Assembly (NCBI GenBank): GCA_012511425.1
Contig: JAAZGC010000152.1
Location: forward strand, 1-6,198
Direction of reading: 5' to 3'
DNA: 6,198 nt
From: Clostridiales bacterium
Lineage (GTDB): Bacteria; Bacillota; Clostridia; Oscillospirales; CAG-272
A program made the translations under genes and the position numbers. Every line of letters starts with the position of its first letter. Within the stretch, counting starts at the first letter, position 1. Below are positions 4,982 through 6,198 of the stretch, piece by piece. The notes under the pieces are model-generated. The model saw only the letters and a list, made by a program, of their open reading frames with translations. It ran no database searches and was not told the DNA's origin.

Positions 4982-6198
4982 TTATCTTATCTGACCGTCG
5001 CCGACGACCAGGTATTTGGTTGTAGTCATCGCTTCGGCGCCCATCGGCCCTCTGACGTGGAGCTTCTGGGTGCTGATGCCCATTTCGGCGCCGAGGCCGA
5101 ACTCGCCGCCGTCGGTGAATCGGGTGGATGCGTTCACATAAACGCAGGCGGAATTCACTTCCCGCTGAAAGCGCTCGGCTGCTGAAAGGCTTTCGGTCAT
5201 AATGCCGTCCGAATGTCCGGTTGAGTATTTTTCGATATGCCGTATCGCTTCGCCGACGTCTGCAACCGTTTTGACGGCGATTATCAGGTCGTCGTATTCG
5301 GTTTTGTAGTCTTCTTCGGCGGCTTCAATCAATTCATCGGTCAGGTCGTTTTCTTCGAGAACGGCGAAGGAGTCGATGTCGCAGCGGAATTCAACGCCGG
5401 CATCCCTTGTCCGCCGGTAAAATTCGGGCAGGAAGTCACGAAGGCGGCTTTTGTGTATAAGCAGCGTCTCAACGGCGTTGCAGACGGCGGGGCGGGAGCA
5501 TTTTGCGTTGACCGCAACAGATAATGATTTTTCAAGGTCGGCGGACTCGTCGATATAGATATGGCAGTTTCCGGCACCGGTCTCGATGACCGGGACGGTG
5601 CTGTTCTCTACGACATTCTTTATAAGCCCTGCGCCGCCGCGCGGAATAAGCACGTCGATATACCCGCGGAGCCGCATCATGGCGTTTGCGCCGTCCCTTG
5701 TCGTGTCGGCGACCAATTGTACCAGTCCTTCATAGCGCCCCAGGGCGGATTTTATCGCTTCGGCAGTCGCTATGTTGGTGTTCAGCGCCTCCCGCCCTCC
5801 GCGCAATACCGCGGCGTTGCCGGCTTTCATCGCAATCGCCGCCGCGTCGGCGGTGACATTGGGTCTTGCTTCGTATATTATCCCGACGACGCCCATCGGA
5901 ACTCTTACTTTCGTGATAACAAGCCCGTTCGGACGGACAATTCTTTCCCCTCCGCCGCAGGGGTCGGGAAAGGACGCGACTTCCCGCATCGCGTCGGCGG
6001 CTTTGCGGATTCTCGGCTTGTCAAACAGCAGCCGGTCGAGCATTGGTTTGGGATACCCGGAAAGCCCGGCGGCCGTCATGTCGGCGGCGTTTGCCTCTTC
6101 GATTTTATCGGCGGCCGCTTCGAGCGCATCGGCCGCGGCTTCTATAAGCCGGCTCTTTTCCCCGCCGGAAAGCCCGGCGAAGGCGGTCTGAGCGGCCT
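4982..6198 (-). CDS. proA: Glutamate-5-semialdehyde dehydrogenase (gamma-glutamyl phosphate reductase), N-terminus outside window
   Basis: ProA reduces gamma-glutamyl phosphate to glutamate-5-semialdehyde with NADPH, the second step of proline synthesis, in the cytoplasm. The frame is open to the right edge: 404 residues are visible, and the 39 codons before the ATG at 6077-6079 (including GLSGGEKSRLIEAAADALEA) match the normal ProA N-terminal helices, so that ATG is internal. About 10-15 residues are missing from the usual length near 415. Counted from the internal ATG, the aldehyde-dehydrogenase-fold motifs are PMGVVGIIYEARPNVT (61-76), KAGNAAVLRGG (85-95), LIPRGG (144-149), the catalytic Cys C200 in RPAVCNAVETLL, and the C-terminal signature TDGGEFGLGAEMGIS (322-336) with HVRGPMG (341-347). 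It converges on thrC. proB (glutamate 5-kinase), its usual partner, would be expected beyond the right edge; this is an expectation only. Confidence 0.95.
   Translation of the reverse strand, partial: AAQTAFAGLSGGEKSRLIEAAADALEAAADKIEEANAADMTAAGLSGYPKPMLDRLLFDKPRIRKAADAMREVASFPDPCGGGERIVRPNGLVITKVRVPMGVVGIIYEARPNVTADAAAIAMKAGNAAVLRGGREALNTNIATAEAIKSALGRYEGLVQLVADTTRDGANAMMRLRGYIDVLIPRGGAGLIKNVVENSTVPVIETGAGNCHIYIDESADLEKSLSVAVNAKCSRPAVCNAVETLLIHKSRLRDFLPEFYRRTRDAGVEFRCDIDSFAVLEENDLTDELIEAAEEDYKTEYDDLIIAVKTVADVGEAIRHIEKYSTGHSDGIMTESLSAAERFQREVNSACVYVNASTRFTDGGEFGLGAEMGISTQKLHVRGPMGAEAMTTTKYLVVGDGQIR

Noticed and set aside
6077..6079. ATG at this position as the proA start
   Set aside because: The frame is open upstream to the window edge and encodes residues that match the normal ProA N-terminus, so this Met is internal.
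5772..6191. Open frame of 139 codons on the + strand opposite proA
   Set aside because: Its Ala/Ser-rich product with apparent hydrophobic runs is the mirror of Ala-rich proA helices; proA extends across the whole stretch.

Overview
The window looks like ordinary chromosomal DNA from a fairly G+C-rich member of the Firmicutes, most likely a clostridial lineage (Oscillospirales or a relative; an inference from gene order and sequence style, not a placement). The main clue is the left half: lepB (3' end), rbgA/ylqF, rnhB and yraN, all on the + strand in that order. This matches the widely conserved rplS-lepB-rbgA-rnhB-yraN neighbourhood of Firmicutes. No phage, plasmid, IS, CRISPR, rRNA or tRNA signal was seen, and codon use looks uniform across the genes.

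Layout. Positions 1-148 hold the C-terminal end of a type I signal peptidase. Positions 149-443 are a non-coding gap in which most bases can be placed in stem-loops: a string of four hairpins punctuated by TCGC, an A/T-rich three-way-junction-like fold, then a bipartite element made of a long A/T palindrome and a G/C hairpin. Positions 444-3407 hold four closely packed genes: rbgA, rnhB (1 base after the rbgA stop), yraN, and a family M19 (renal-dipeptidase-like) peptidase. Threonine synthase (thrC) overlaps the end of the peptidase gene and runs to 4923. After a 58-base gap with a G/C hairpin at its left edge, proA (glutamate-5-semialdehyde dehydrogenase) lies convergently on the - strand and runs off the right edge, lacking only its first dozen or so residues.

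How the genes fit together. lepB, rbgA, rnhB and yraN serve protein export, assembly of the large ribosomal subunit, removal of RNA from RNA-DNA hybrids, and an unresolved nuclease-fold function. The peptidase and thrC are joined by a 20-base overlap and may be co-translated; one releases amino acids from dipeptides, the other makes threonine. proA belongs to proline synthesis and is transcribed separately.

I found no new multi-gene system. The parts that deserve a second look are the structured lepB-rbgA spacer, the absence of a Shine-Dalgarno sequence before rbgA together with a TATAAA box 8 bases upstream of its ATG, and a serine in place of the usual aspartate in the G4 (NKxD) motif of RbgA.
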